From Demequina sediminis (GTDB lineage Bacteria; Actinomycetota; Actinomycetes; Actinomycetales; Demequinaceae): DNA of 64,000 bases. The DNA lies in NCBI RefSeq assembly GCF_030296675.1, contig NZ_AP027736.1, forward strand, positions 1,860,001-1,924,000, in the 5' to 3' direction. A program made the position numbers and the translations under genes. The notes below the pieces were generated by a model that saw nothing but the letters and a program-made list of their open reading frames with translations, was not told where the DNA came from and did not search any database. This document shows positions 19,102 through 28,184 of this stretch, piece by piece. Each line of letters opens with the position of its first letter. The stretch's first letter is position 1.

Positions 19102-21368
19102 AGTTCACCGACGGATTCTGGCATCGCCGTCCCGGCGTCGAGGCGCTGTACGCCGAGGAGGCGTACGACATCTGGGCCGACGGCGACACGCTCACCGTCC
19201 ACGCCCCCACCAAGGTCATCGCGACCCGCGGCGACACGCTCAACCGCGCGGTGCTCACGGTCACGCTTAGCTCCCCTCTCGAGGGCGTGGTGCGCGTGCG
19301 CATCGACCACCATCAGGGCACACGCCGGTCGCCCGGCTTCGCGATGCCGGGAGCGGTCGAGGGCGCGGGAACCGCGCGGGTGGACGATGCAGGGGGCACC
19401 CTGACCTCCGGGCGCCTCACCGCACGGGTCGCGCCGGGCGCGCCCTGGCGCCTCGACTTCGAGGTCGACGGCGAGCGCATCACGGGCTCGGGCCACCATT
19501 CGGTCGCGTACGTGAAGCTCGCCAAGGACGCTCCCGTCGCCGCCGAGCCGGCGGGCATCGCCGGCTACTCGGAGTCGGGCCTCGCGCCGCACCGGACCTA
19601 CGTGCACGAGCAGCTTGACCTGGGCGTGGGCGAGACCATCTACGGACTGGGCGAGAGGTTCGGCCCGTTCGTCAAGAACGGCCAGACCGTCGACATCTGG
19701 AACGCGGACGGCGGCACCTCCTCCGAGCTGTCGTACAAGAACGTCCCGTTCTACCTGTCCTCGAAGGGCTACGGCGTGCTGGTCAACCAGCCCGAGCACG
19801 TAAGCTTCGAGGTCGGCACCGAGGCCGTCGAGCGTGTCCAGTTCTCGACGGGCGGCGAGTCGCTCGAGTACCTGGTCTTCGCCGGACCCACTCCCGCCGA
19901 TGCCGTCGAGCGCTACACGGCGCTGCTGGGCCGGCCCCCGCGCGTGCCCGCGTGGTCCTTCGGGCTGTGGCTGTCGACGTCGTTCACGACGCAGTACGAC
20001 GAGGACACCGTGACGTCCTTCGTCGACGGCATGCGCGAGCGCGACATCCCGCTCTCCGTGTTCCACTACGACTGCTTCTGGATGCGCGAGTTCAACTGGA
20101 CCGACGGCGTGTGGGACGAGCGCGTGTTCCCCGACCCCGACCTCATGCTCAAGCGCATGCACGAGGACAAGGACCTCCACGTCTCCGCGTGGATCAACCC
20201 GTACATCGCGCAGCGCGGCCGCATGTTCGCGGAGGGCGCGGAGCGCGGCTACCTGGTCAAGCGTCCCGACGGCTCGATCTGGCAGTGGGACATGTGGCAG
20301 GCCGGGATGGCGCTGGTCGACTTCACGAACCCCGAGGCCAAGGCCTGGTTCCAGGAGTTCGTGCGCACCCTGGTGCGCCAGGGCGTGGACGCGATCAAGA
20401 CCGACTTCGGCGAGCGCATCCCCACCGACGTCGTGTGGCACGACGGCTCGAGCCCCGAGACCATGCACAACCTCTACACGCAGCTCTACAACGAGGCAGT
20501 GTGGGAGGTGCTGGTCGCGGAGAAGGGCGAGGGCAACGCCGTGCTCTTCGCACGCTCGGCGACCGCGGGCGGTCAGACGATGCCCGTGCACTGGGGCGGC
20601 GACAACTCGTCGTCCTACGTGTCGATGGCGGAGACCCTGCGTGGCGGGCTGTCGCTCATGAGCTCGGGCTTCGGGTACTGGAGCCATGACATCGGCGGCT
20701 TCGAGGGAACGCCCGACGCGGGCGTGTTCAAGCGCTGGCTCGCGTTCGGTCTCATGTCCTCGCACTCGCGCCTGCACGGCTCGAACTCGTACCGCGTGCC
20801 GTGGGCCTTCGACGAGGAGGCCGTGGACGTCGCCCGCACCTTCACCACCCTGAAGCTGTCGCTCATGCCGTACCTCTACGCGGCATCGGTCCAGACCACG
20901 CAGACCGGGGTGCCGCTCATGCGCCCGATGTTCATGGCCTTCCCCGGCGACCCGGCGACGCAGCACCTCGACCGGCAGTACTTGCTGGGCGAGGACCTGC
21001 TGGTCGCGCCGGTGTTTTCGGAGTCCGGAGAGGTCGACGTCTACCTGCCCGCCGGCACGTGGACGTCGCTGCTCACGGGAGAGCGCGTCGAGGGCGGGCG
21101 GTGGGTCCGCGAGACGCACGGCTTCGCGTCGATGCCCCTGTACGTCCGGCCGGGCGCGGTCATCGCGCGTGGCACCAGGAGCGATCGCCCCGACTACGAC
21201 CTGCTGTCCGAGGTCGAGCTGGTGGCCTACCCCGGCGGTGCGCCCGAGCGCACCGTCACCCTGCACTCGCCGGACGGCACCAGCGAGTCCGTCACCGTCG
21301 TCTCCCGCGACGGTTCGCTGAGCGCGACCGCCGCATCCGGTCGCGTCTACGCCGTCCGCGAGGGCTGA
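19098..21368 (+). CDS. yicI: Alpha-xylosidase, glycoside hydrolase family 31 (YicI type)
   Basis: 756 residues, cytoplasmic (no signal peptide). The sequence follows E. coli YicI closely: catalytic nucleophile Asp436 in KTDFGERIPTDVVW, acid/base Asp502 in PVHWGGDNSSS, and FGYWSHDIGGFEGTPDAGV plus LHGSNSYRVPWAFD. Both catalytic residues are offset by the same 20 positions from the E. coli enzyme (416 and 482). YicI-type enzymes remove alpha-xylose from xylosides such as isoprimeverose, a fragment of xyloglucan. The GTG start overlaps the permease stop (GTGA), so it is coupled to transport. It is the only glycosidase in the locus. The symbol refers to the E. coli orthologue. Confidence 0.93.
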   Translation: MKFTDGFWHRRPGVEALYAEEAYDIWADGDTLTVHAPTKVIATRGDTLNRAVLTVTLSSPLEGVVRVRIDHHQGTRRSPGFAMPGAVEGAGTARVDDAGGTLTSGRLTARVAPGAPWRLDFEVDGERITGSGHHSVAYVKLAKDAPVAAEPAGIAGYSESGLAPHRTYVHEQLDLGVGETIYGLGERFGPFVKNGQTVDIWNADGGTSSELSYKNVPFYLSSKGYGVLVNQPEHVSFEVGTEAVERVQFSTGGESLEYLVFAGPTPADAVERYTALLGRPPRVPAWSFGLWLSTSFTTQYDEDTVTSFVDGMRERDIPLSVFHYDCFWMREFNWTDGVWDERVFPDPDLMLKRMHEDKDLHVSAWINPYIAQRGRMFAEGAERGYLVKRPDGSIWQWDMWQAGMALVDFTNPEAKAWFQEFVRTLVRQGVDAIKTDFGERIPTDVVWHDGSSPETMHNLYTQLYNEAVWEVLVAEKGEGNAVLFARSATAGGQTMPVHWGGDNSSSYVSMAETLRGGLSLMSSGFGYWSHDIGGFEGTPDAGVFKRWLAFGLMSSHSRLHGSNSYRVPWAFDEEAVDVARTFTTLKLSLMPYLYAASVQTTQTGVPLMRPMFMAFPGDPATQHLDRQYLLGEDLLVAPVFSESGEVDVYLPAGTWTSLLTGERVEGGRWVRETHGFASMPLYVRPGAVIARGTRSDRPDYDLLSEVELVAYPGGAPERTVTLHSPDGTSESVTVVSRDGSLSATAASGRVYAVREG

Positions 21369-21370
21369 AC

Positions 21371-21417
21371 GGACGATGCGGCGGCGGGTGCCTCCTTTCC
21401 CGGCCGCCGCATCGTCC
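21371..21417 (+). terminator. Terminator of the alpha-xyloside operon
   Basis: A perfect 15-bp stem (ggacgatgcggcggc, 21371-21385, with its complement 21403-21417), a 17-base loop and a short CTT tail. It starts 2 bp after the GH31 stop and ends the operon before metZ. Confidence 0.8.
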
Positions 21418-21442
21418 CTTCTCGCTTCGGTAGCCTGAGCGC

Positions 21443-22659
21443 ATGACCTCGGACGCCGTCCCCCGTTCCGCCCCGACACGATCGCCGTCCACGCCGGCGT
21501 CACGCGCACCGCGTTCGATGAGATGTCGGAGCCGCTGTTCCTCACGCAGGGCTACGTGTACCCCACGGCAGCGGAGGCGGAGGCGGCCTTCGCCGGCGAG
21601 ATCGAGCGCTACCAGTACTCGCGCTACGGCAATCCGACCGTGACGATGTTCCAGGACCGGCTCGCGGCGATCGAGGGCGCCGAGTCGTGCTTCGCGACCG
21701 CGACCGGCATGGCCGCGGTCTTCGTGTCGCTCGCCGCGATCCTCGAGCAGGGGTCGCGACTGGTGGCGGCGCGCGCGCTGTTCGGCTCGTCGATCACGGT
21801 CTTCAACGACTACTTCGCGAAGTGGGGCATCCGCGTCGACTACGTGGACGCGCACGACAATGCCGACTGGGATCGGGCGCTCGCCGAGCCGGCGGACGCG
21901 ATCTACCTCGAGTCCCCCACCAACCCCATGCAGGACGTGGTCGACATCGCTCACGTCGCGACCCTCGCGCGCCGCGCCGGCGCGCTGCTGATCGTGGACA
22001 ACGTGTTCGCGACCCCGCTGGGTCAGCGCCCCCTCGAGTTGGGCGCCGATGCCGTGGTCTACTCGGCCACCAAGCACATCGACGGCCAGGGCCGGGTGCT
22101 GGGAGGGGCCGTCCTGGGTGGCGCGGAGTACGTCGACAAGGTGAGGACGATGGTCCGCACCATGGGCGCGACGATGTCGCCGTTCACCGCGTGGGTGCTC
22201 GGCAAGTCCCTCGAGACGCTCCCGGTGCGCGTGCGCGCGCAGTCCGCCGCGGCGCTCGAGCTCGCGGCGTGGCTCGACGCCCACCCCAAGGTGGCCGTCG
22301 CTCGCTATCCGCTGCTCCCCTCGCACCCGCAGTACGAGCTCGCGGCACGCCAGATGACGATGGGCGGCACGCTCGTCACCATCGACATCGCCCTGCCCGA
22401 GGGCACCGATCCCCACGGGCCCGAGGCCAAGGCCGCGACCTTCCGCTTCCTCGACGCGCTGCGCGTCTTCGCGATCTCGAACAACCTGGGCGACGCGAAG
22501 TCGATCGCGACGCATCCCGCGACCACGACCCACCGCAAGCTGGGCGCCGAGGGGCGCGCCGCGGTCGGCATGTGCGACGCGACCGTGCGGCTGAGCGTGG
22601 GCCTCGAGGACGTCGAGGATCTGCGCGCCGACCTCGCACGCGCGCTCGACGCGGTCTGA
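21443..22659 (+). pseudogene. metZ: O-succinylhomoserine sulfhydrylase (MetZ), frameshift in a C5 run near the start
   Basis: A PLP-dependent Cys/Met-metabolism enzyme that makes homocysteine from an activated homoserine and sulfide. The PLP lysine lies in SATKHIDGQGRVLGG, a form typical of MetZ. ESPTNPMQDVVDI, VDNVFATPLGQRPLELGAD and the C-terminal LRLSVGLEDVEDL-like region also fit. ATG 21443 starts in one frame, and the body (RPDTIAVHAGVTRTAFDEMSE) is one base out. Adding a C to the run at 21460-21464 gives 406 codons. An internal ATG at 21523 would drop the N-terminal tetramerisation arm, so the longer form is preferred. Probably intact in vivo. Confidence 0.9.
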
Positions 22660-22761
22660 ACACGGGGGACGTCCCTCGCCCCCGCAACGCCCCCGGACTA
22701 TCACGACGAAACGGTCGAAACCACCCAGGAACGAGGCCCGCCGCGTGCTAGCGTCGCAGCC

Positions 22762-23382
22762 ATGAGCAGCGGCGCCTCTTCCGCCGCCGATGCGGCTACC
22801 TCGGGAGCCGGAGCGCCGGGCGCCCGGCCCGCCTCGCAGCCGCTGTCCGTGCGGCTGATCGGGCGCGGATCTCTCGCGGGAGCGCTCGTGATCTGCGTCG
22901 TGGTGGCCGCGTACGCCCTGCTTCTTCCCGGGTTGGCCGAGGCTGGGGCACCTCCACCGCCGGTGGCCGTCGGAATTGGCGGCGGGGCAACCGTGACGGT
23001 GCCCGACACGTGGACGCCCGCAGATTCCACCGCCGGGGCCACCACGTTCACTCAGGGTGGTGCGACGCTGGTGATCGGCGCACCCGAGGCCGCCGAGCGA
23101 CATCCCGCGCAGTCGCTCGACGCCCTCATCGCCCAGTGGAGCGAGGAGGCGACCGAGGGCGCCGTGGCCACCGCCCCGCGCGCGTTCGACACCGAGGCAG
23201 GAGACTCCGCCGCGACGGTGATCCTCCAGGAGCCGCAGCAGACGGTGCAGGCCTGGGTGGTCTCAAACGGCGCCAGCGAGGTCACGGTGGTGCTCACCGC
23301 TCCGTTGACCGCATGGGAGGCAGCCTCGTCCTCGGCTCAGCTCCTGGTGCGCTCGCTGCGCTTCCCCGAGGAGACGGCGTGA
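22762..23382 (+). CDS. Membrane-anchored protein of unknown function, coupled to PrsW
   Basis: 206 residues: an Ala/Ser/Gly-rich head of about 30 residues, one membrane segment (LAGALVICVVVAAYALLLPG) and an extracytoplasmic domain with no cysteines. The domain reads like a small alternating-strand fold (ATVTVPDTWTPADS, TVILQEPQQTVQAWVVSNG, EVTVVLTAPLTAWEAA). Its stop overlaps the GTG of the PrsW-family gene, so the two are co-translated. It could be a substrate or partner of that protease, which is only an inference from position. Confidence 0.75.
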   Translation: MSSGASSAADAATSGAGAPGARPASQPLSVRLIGRGSLAGALVICVVVAAYALLLPGLAEAGAPPPPVAVGIGGGATVTVPDTWTPADSTAGATTFTQGGATLVIGAPEAAERHPAQSLDALIAQWSEEATEGAVATAPRAFDTEAGDSAATVILQEPQQTVQAWVVSNGASEVTVVLTAPLTAWEAASSSAQLLVRSLRFPEETA

Positions 23383-24536
23383 CCCGGGCCGCGGCGCGGC
23401 CGCCCGCGGTGCGGGGCGGGATTCCGCGTCCGCGCACCGCGACATTCATCGATCTGCGTTCGTGGGTGTTCTGGACCTTCCTAGCGATGGGTGCGGCCGC
23501 ATTCACCGTGGTCGCTCCGCTCATTCTCGAGTCGCTGCTCGCCAACCCCGCGTCGGGTGCGCTCGCCGCCGGGCTGTGGCTGCTGTACGGCCTCGTGTTC
23601 GCGACGGTCGTGTATCAGCTCGAGCTCTATGAGCGACGGCCGGTCGTCAACGTGCTGGGCGCGCTCGCGTGGGGAGCGGTGGTCGCGGTCGGCGTCTCGC
23701 GCATCGGCGGTCCGGCGATGCACGAGATCGTGGGCGGCTGGCTGGGCGAGGACTCGCCCTGGCTGTCGGCGATCGCGGCACCCCTGGTCGAGGAGCCGCT
23801 CAAGGCGCTCGGCGTGGTCGCGCTCGCGCTCATCCCCGGCGCGCGCATCCGCACGGTCGCCGACGGCGCGTTCTACGGCGGAATGGTCGGGCTCGGTTTC
23901 CAGGTCGTGGAGGGCTTCCTCTACACGGCACGCACGGCCGCCCTCGCGGGCGACGCGATGGACACCGTGGTGCAGATGTTCGTGATGCGCGGCCTCGTCT
24001 CCGGCGTGTGGAGCCACGCGGCCTTCTCCGCGCTCGCCGGCGCGGGCGTGGGCTACTTCTTCGTGTCCGTCGCGCCCGCGTGGTGGCGCTGGGGCGTGAT
24101 GCTCGCGACGCTTGGCGCGGCCATGGTGCTCCACTCTTTCCTCAACTCCCCGCTGATCTCGGGGCCGCCCGTGCTGTCCGCTCTGATCAAGGGCGTGCCG
24201 ATCGTCGTGGTGCTCGCCACCACCCTCCACGTCAGCCATCAACGCGAGCGGGAGGTGTTCGCGCGCATGGCCCGCGACACCGTTCCCGATCACCTGGTCT
24301 CCCCCGTCGACTTCGAGGGGCTGTCGACCCGGCGCAGGCGGCGCAGGGCGCGGCTCGACATGCTCGATCGCCACGGCGTGCAGGCCGCTCGCGACCTGCT
24401 CGCGCTACAGCGTGCCCAGCTCGCGCTGCTGGTGGCCGCACACACGGACGGGATGGTGTCCGCGCGTGCGGCCGATGCCGCGGGTCGGGTGACGGCCGCA
24501 CGCTCGCGTCTCGCGTGGTCCGTCGCGGGGCGCTGA
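23379..24536 (+). CDS. PrsW-family intramembrane metalloprotease
   Basis: 385 residues with about eight hydrophobic segments. The family motifs are present in order: EEPLKALG (EExxK) near residue 132, FQVVEGFLY, HAAFSALAGAG and VLHSFLN. These supply the acidic and histidine residues of the active site. PrsW enzymes cut membrane proteins, classically anti-sigma factors, inside the membrane. The C-terminal ~100 residues are a basic, helical cytoplasmic tail (TRRRRRRARLDMLDRHG). The GTG overlaps the stop of the upstream anchored protein. No sigma or anti-sigma gene is adjacent. Confidence 0.9.
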   Translation: MTRAAARPPAVRGGIPRPRTATFIDLRSWVFWTFLAMGAAAFTVVAPLILESLLANPASGALAAGLWLLYGLVFATVVYQLELYERRPVVNVLGALAWGAVVAVGVSRIGGPAMHEIVGGWLGEDSPWLSAIAAPLVEEPLKALGVVALALIPGARIRTVADGAFYGGMVGLGFQVVEGFLYTARTAALAGDAMDTVVQMFVMRGLVSGVWSHAAFSALAGAGVGYFFVSVAPAWWRWGVMLATLGAAMVLHSFLNSPLISGPPVLSALIKGVPIVVVLATTLHVSHQREREVFARMARDTVPDHLVSPVDFEGLSTRRRRRRARLDMLDRHGVQAARDLLALQRAQLALLVAAHTDGMVSARAADAAGRVTAARSRLAWSVAGR

Positions 24537-24548
24537 ACCGGGCCCTGG

Positions 24549-24567
24549 CGGCACGGCCCTCGTGCCG
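24549..24567. terminator. Short hairpin between convergent PrsW and copA genes
   Basis: A 7-bp stem (cggcacg, 24549-24555, with cgtgccg, 24561-24567) and a 5-base loop, in the 33-bp gap between two converging genes. It could serve both directions; the stem is short. Confidence 0.4.
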
Positions 24568-24569
24568 GC

Positions 24570-26933
24570 TCAGGCCGTGCGGAGGCTCCTGAAGCGGCGC
24601 AGCCGCAGCGAGTTACCCACCACGAACAGGCTCGAGGCGCCCATGGCACCCGCGGCAATCATCGGGTCGAGCACGCCCAGCGCCGCCAGCGGGATCGCCG
24701 CCACGTTGTACGCGAAGGCCCAGATGAGGTTGCCGCGGATGGTCGCGTAGGTGCGCCGCGACAGCGCGATCGCGTCCGCCGCCGCTCGCGGGTCGCCCGA
24801 CACGACGGTGAGGTCCGATGCCTCGCGCGCCACGTCCGCACCCGTGCCGATCGCGATCCCCAGGTCCGCCTGAGCCAGCGCGGGGGCGTCGTTCACGCCG
24901 TCGCCGACCATCGCGACACGGCGACCGCCCTCCTGCAGGCTCGCGACCACGGCGGCCTTGTCCTGCGGCAGCACCTCGGCGATCACGCGATCGATGCCCA
25001 GTTCGCGGCCCACGGCCTCGGCCACCCGACGCGCATCGCCCGTGAGCAGCACCACGTCGAGGCCCAGATTGCGGAACGCCGCGAGCGCCTCGGGAGTCGA
25101 GTCCTTGACGCGGTCGCGCACCGCGATCGCGACCTCGGCCGCGAGGGGCTCGCGCACGGCGGGCGCCGCCGCCCCCAAGAGGCCTCCGCCCAGCGGGCGG
25201 GAGCGCCCGGCGAACACGACCGTCTCGCCCGCCTCCTCGCGCCCGGCCGCCCAGGCCTCGAGGGCATCGTCCACCCGGTCGAAGAGCCCACGCGCACCCA
25301 CGGTGAGGTCGGCGTTCGCGCCGTCGACTCCCGCGCCGCGCACGGTCGCGGTGACGCCGCGGCCCGGCGTCGACCGGAAGCCCTTGAGCGGCACGCGCGT
25401 GAGCCGCGACTCGGCAATCGCGCGCGCGATCGGGTGCTCCGAGCGATCCTCGACGGAGGCGGCCGCGTCGAGCAGCGCATCGGCAGCCTCGGCGGACAGG
25501 CCCGGCGCGTGGGTCGCGGTGACGCTCATGCGTCCCTCGGTGACGGTGCCGGTCTTGTCGAGGACCACGGTCTGCACCGCCCGCGCGTCCTCGAGCGCGG
25601 GCGCGCCGCGCACGAGCACGCCGAGCTGCGCGCCGCGACCCGTGCCCACGAGGATCGCGAGCGGGGTCGCGAGGCCCAGCGCGCACGGGCAGCTGATGAT
25701 GAGGACCGCCACGGCCGCGGTGATCGCGGCGTTAGCGTCGCCCGTGAGAGCGAGCCACAGCGCGAAGGTCACGAGGGACAGCGCCACCACGGCGGGCACG
25801 AAGACCGCCGAAATGCGGTCCACGAGGCGCTGCACGCGCGCCTTGCCCGACTGCGCCTGGTCGACCATGCGCGCAATCTGCGCGAGCATCGTCTGTGCGC
25901 CCACCCGGGTCGCCTCGACGGTGAGTGCGCCGTCCGCGGCGAGGGTGCCGCCCACGACCTCGACGCCGGGACGCGCGGCCACGGGCACCGACTCGCCCGT
26001 CACGACGCTCGCGTCGACCGCGGCCTCGCCGTCGACCACCACGCCGTCCGTCGCGATGGTCTCGCCGGGACGCACGACGAAGCGCATGCCCACCTCGAGC
26101 GCGGCGCGCGGGATCTCGGTGCCGTCCTCGAGGCGCGCGGTCGCGCTCTGGCGCGAGGACAGCGCCCGCAGGGCGTCGCCCGCTCGCGCGGTCGAGCGCA
26201 CCTCAAGCCACTTGCCCAGCAGGATGAGCGTCACGATCACGGCGCCGGTCTCGAAGTACACGTGGCCGCCGTCGATCCCCGCGAGCAGGACCACCGTCGA
26301 CCACGTCCACGCCGCCATCGATCCCAGACTCACGAGCGTGTCCATGGTCGTGGTGCGGTGGCGCAGGCTGCGCGCGGCGCTCGCGTGGAACGGCCACGCG
26401 GCCCACCACACGACCGGGGTCGCGAGCGCGGCGACCAGCCACTCCCAGCCGGCGAACTGCAACGGCATGATCATCGAGATCGCGGTGACCGGCACGGACA
26501 GCGCGAGAGCGACGAGGAAGCGGCGCTTGTAGTCCGCGATGCGGCGCGCGTCCGAGGCGAGGTGCGCGGCGTGCTCGTCGGCGAGGGAGTCGGCGTCGCC
26601 CTCGGGGGGACGATGCCGGTCGGGCCGCGTCCCGTCGGGGTCCGTCCCGTCGGGGTCCGCTCCCGCGTCGCGTCCGCGCGTGAGGACCTCGTAGCCGAGC
26701 CCCGTGATCGCGGCGCGCATGAGGTCCTCGAGCTCGTCGGCGTCGAGAGTGCCGTCGGGAAGGACCGTGGCGCGTCGGGTCGCGATGTTGACGGCGGCGC
26801 TGTCGACGCCCGGCAGCGCGGCGAGTCCGCGCTGGATGCCGGTCGCGCAGCCGGCACAGGTCATGCCGCCCACCGCGAGATCGATCGCGGGACGGTGGGC
26901 GGGCTCGGCCGGGGTGGTGGTGTCGGTGCTCAT
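24570..26933 (-). CDS. copA: Copper-translocating P1B-type ATPase
   Basis: 787 residues. One N-terminal heavy-metal-associated domain carries GMTCAGCATG (Cys about 26 and 29). A Asp/Pro/Arg-rich linker leads to the membrane part. The transport site ISCPCALGLATP has the CPC of P1B-1 pumps, which export Cu(I). Phosphorylation site DKTGTVTEG, actuator TGES and hinge GDGVNDAPAL are all intact. CPC together with a single HMA domain points to Cu(I) rather than Zn/Cd. It lies 9 bp downstream of a MerR-family regulator gene in the same direction, so the pair form one operon. Confidence 0.94.
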   Translation of the reverse strand: MSTDTTTPAEPAHRPAIDLAVGGMTCAGCATGIQRGLAALPGVDSAAVNIATRRATVLPDGTLDADELEDLMRAAITGLGYEVLTRGRDAGADPDGTDPDGTRPDRHRPPEGDADSLADEHAAHLASDARRIADYKRRFLVALALSVPVTAISMIMPLQFAGWEWLVAALATPVVWWAAWPFHASAARSLRHRTTTMDTLVSLGSMAAWTWSTVVLLAGIDGGHVYFETGAVIVTLILLGKWLEVRSTARAGDALRALSSRQSATARLEDGTEIPRAALEVGMRFVVRPGETIATDGVVVDGEAAVDASVVTGESVPVAARPGVEVVGGTLAADGALTVEATRVGAQTMLAQIARMVDQAQSGKARVQRLVDRISAVFVPAVVALSLVTFALWLALTGDANAAITAAVAVLIISCPCALGLATPLAILVGTGRGAQLGVLVRGAPALEDARAVQTVVLDKTGTVTEGRMSVTATHAPGLSAEAADALLDAAASVEDRSEHPIARAIAESRLTRVPLKGFRSTPGRGVTATVRGAGVDGANADLTVGARGLFDRVDDALEAWAAGREEAGETVVFAGRSRPLGGGLLGAAAPAVREPLAAEVAIAVRDRVKDSTPEALAAFRNLGLDVVLLTGDARRVAEAVGRELGIDRVIAEVLPQDKAAVVASLQEGGRRVAMVGDGVNDAPALAQADLGIAIGTGADVAREASDLTVVSGDPRAAADAIALSRRTYATIRGNLIWAFAYNVAAIPLAALGVLDPMIAAGAMGASSLFVVGNSLRLRRFRSLRTA

Positions 26934-26942
26934 GTCGGCAGG

Positions 26943-27362
26943 CTAAACCTTCCCGCTGACGGCAAGGTCAAGCGCGAGGACCTGACAGCGGTGAGGGTCG
27001 GTGCAGTTCGCGGGGTCGAGCGCCTCGGCACGCCGCGACAGCGCGGTCAGCTCGGCCTTCGCGGCGAGCAGGCTCGCGATCTGCGCGTCGATGTCCCGCA
27101 GGTGCCTGTCGACCATCGCGCGGCTGTGCTCGCACGTGCTCTCGCCCTCGTCCTTCATGCGCAGGATCTCGCCCGCCTCGCTGAGGCTGAGCCCCGCCGC
27201 CTGCGAGTCGCGAATGAAGCGCAGTCGCTCAAGCGCCCCCTCGCCGTACTCGCGATAGCCGTTCGCGCGCCGCTCGGGCGCGGTCATGAGGCCAATGCTC
27301 TCGTAGTACCGCACGGTCTTCGCCGTCACGCCGCCGCGCGCGGCCAATTCGCCAATCTGCAT
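26943..27362 (-). CDS. MerR-family metal-responsive regulator of copA
   Basis: 139 residues. The winged-helix N-terminus is standard (MQIGELAARGGVTAKTVRYY, RRANGYREYG). A dimerisation helix follows, and then a metal-binding C-terminus. Cysteines sit at residues 77 (TCEHS), 120 and 126 (CTDPHRC). CueR normally uses only the last two. The extra Cys77 gives the same triad spacing as the MerR encoded at 40,865. Being first in an operon with copA it most likely senses Cu(I), but the triad leaves another thiophilic metal possible. Confidence 0.87.
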   Translation of the reverse strand: MQIGELAARGGVTAKTVRYYESIGLMTAPERRANGYREYGEGALERLRFIRDSQAAGLSLSEAGEILRMKDEGESTCEHSRAMVDRHLRDIDAQIASLLAAKAELTALSRRAEALDPANCTDPHRCQVLALDLAVSGKV

Positions 27363-27385
27363 CGTTCCATCGTACAGGAAGGTCG

Positions 27386-27401
27386 CCCTTGCGAACAGGG
27401 G
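27386..27401. promoter_or_regulatory. Candidate MerR-type dyad upstream of the copA operon
   Basis: cccttgcgaacagggg is a near-palindrome (6-bp arms with one mismatch, 4-base centre) 24 bp upstream of the regulator ATG. The position suits an operator but the -35/-10 boxes around it are poorly defined. Confidence 0.35.
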
Positions 27402-27447
27402 CCAACCTCACGGCCCGTGGCACCACCGCCCCTCCTAGGCTCGAGGC

Positions 27448-28149
27448 ATGCGCTCTACCCCTCGCCGCATCGGCCTCCTGGGAGGCATCACCTGGCACTC
27501 GACGCTCGTGTACGAGCAACTCCTCCACGACGGCGTCGCGGCGGCCCTGCCCGGGCGCACCGCGGACCTCGTGATTCGCCACTACGAGTTCGGCGCGATC
27601 GCGCAGGCTCAGGAGGCGGGCGACTGGGACGGGCTGGCCGCGACGTTTGGCCGCGATGCGCGCTGGCTCGTCGACGGCGGCGCGGAGGCGATCCTCATCT
27701 GCGCGAACACCATGCACGCGGTGGCCGACGAGGTGCAGGAGGCCGCCGGCGTGCCGGTCATCCACGTGGTCGACGAGACGGCGCACGCGATCCGCGCCGC
27801 GGGCCTCGACACGGTCGCCCTGCTGGGCACGGGCTTCACGATGCGCATGCCGTTCTACCGCGAGCGCCTCGCCGCGCACGGCGTGACCGCGATCGTCCCG
27901 GAGGAGCCCGCGCTCTCCGAGGTCCATGACCTCATCTACGACAAGCTCGCGCGGGGCATCGTGGACGATGCCGGTCGCACCCTGGTCAGGGATGTCACGT
28001 CCGCACTGGTGGGCCGGGGAGCCGGCGGCGTCATCGCGGGGTGCACCGAGATCCCGATGGTGATGACGGCGGGCGACGTCGACGTGCCCTACTTCGACGC
28101 GCTCGAGCTGCACGCCGCGGCCGCGGTGAGGTTCGCGCTGGCGGACTGA
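27448..28149 (+). CDS. Aspartate/glutamate racemase family protein (YgeA-like)
   Basis: 233 residues, cytoplasmic. The opening RRIGLLGGITWHST and the two catalytic cysteine motifs ILICANTMH (about residue 92) and GVIAGCTEI (about residue 198) are those of the two-base, cofactor-independent racemases. YgeA-like members act broadly on amino acids, so the substrate cannot be assigned. It is transcribed away from the copper operon and converges on the acetyltransferase-kinase gene. Confidence 0.9.
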   Translation: MRSTPRRIGLLGGITWHSTLVYEQLLHDGVAAALPGRTADLVIRHYEFGAIAQAQEAGDWDGLAATFGRDARWLVDGGAEAILICANTMHAVADEVQEAAGVPVIHVVDETAHAIRAAGLDTVALLGTGFTMRMPFYRERLAAHGVTAIVPEEPALSEVHDLIYDKLARGIVDDAGRTLVRDVTSALVGRGAGGVIAGCTEIPMVMTAGDVDVPYFDALELHAAAAVRFALAD

Positions 28150-28184
28150 GCGCTCCGCGCTCCGCCCGGCGCGCGCGCGGGCCG

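Noticed and set aside
18657-21545. A 962-residue open frame opposite the alpha-xylosidase gene
   Set aside because: The plus strand matches YicI throughout; the opposite frame is open only because of the GC-rich codon pattern.
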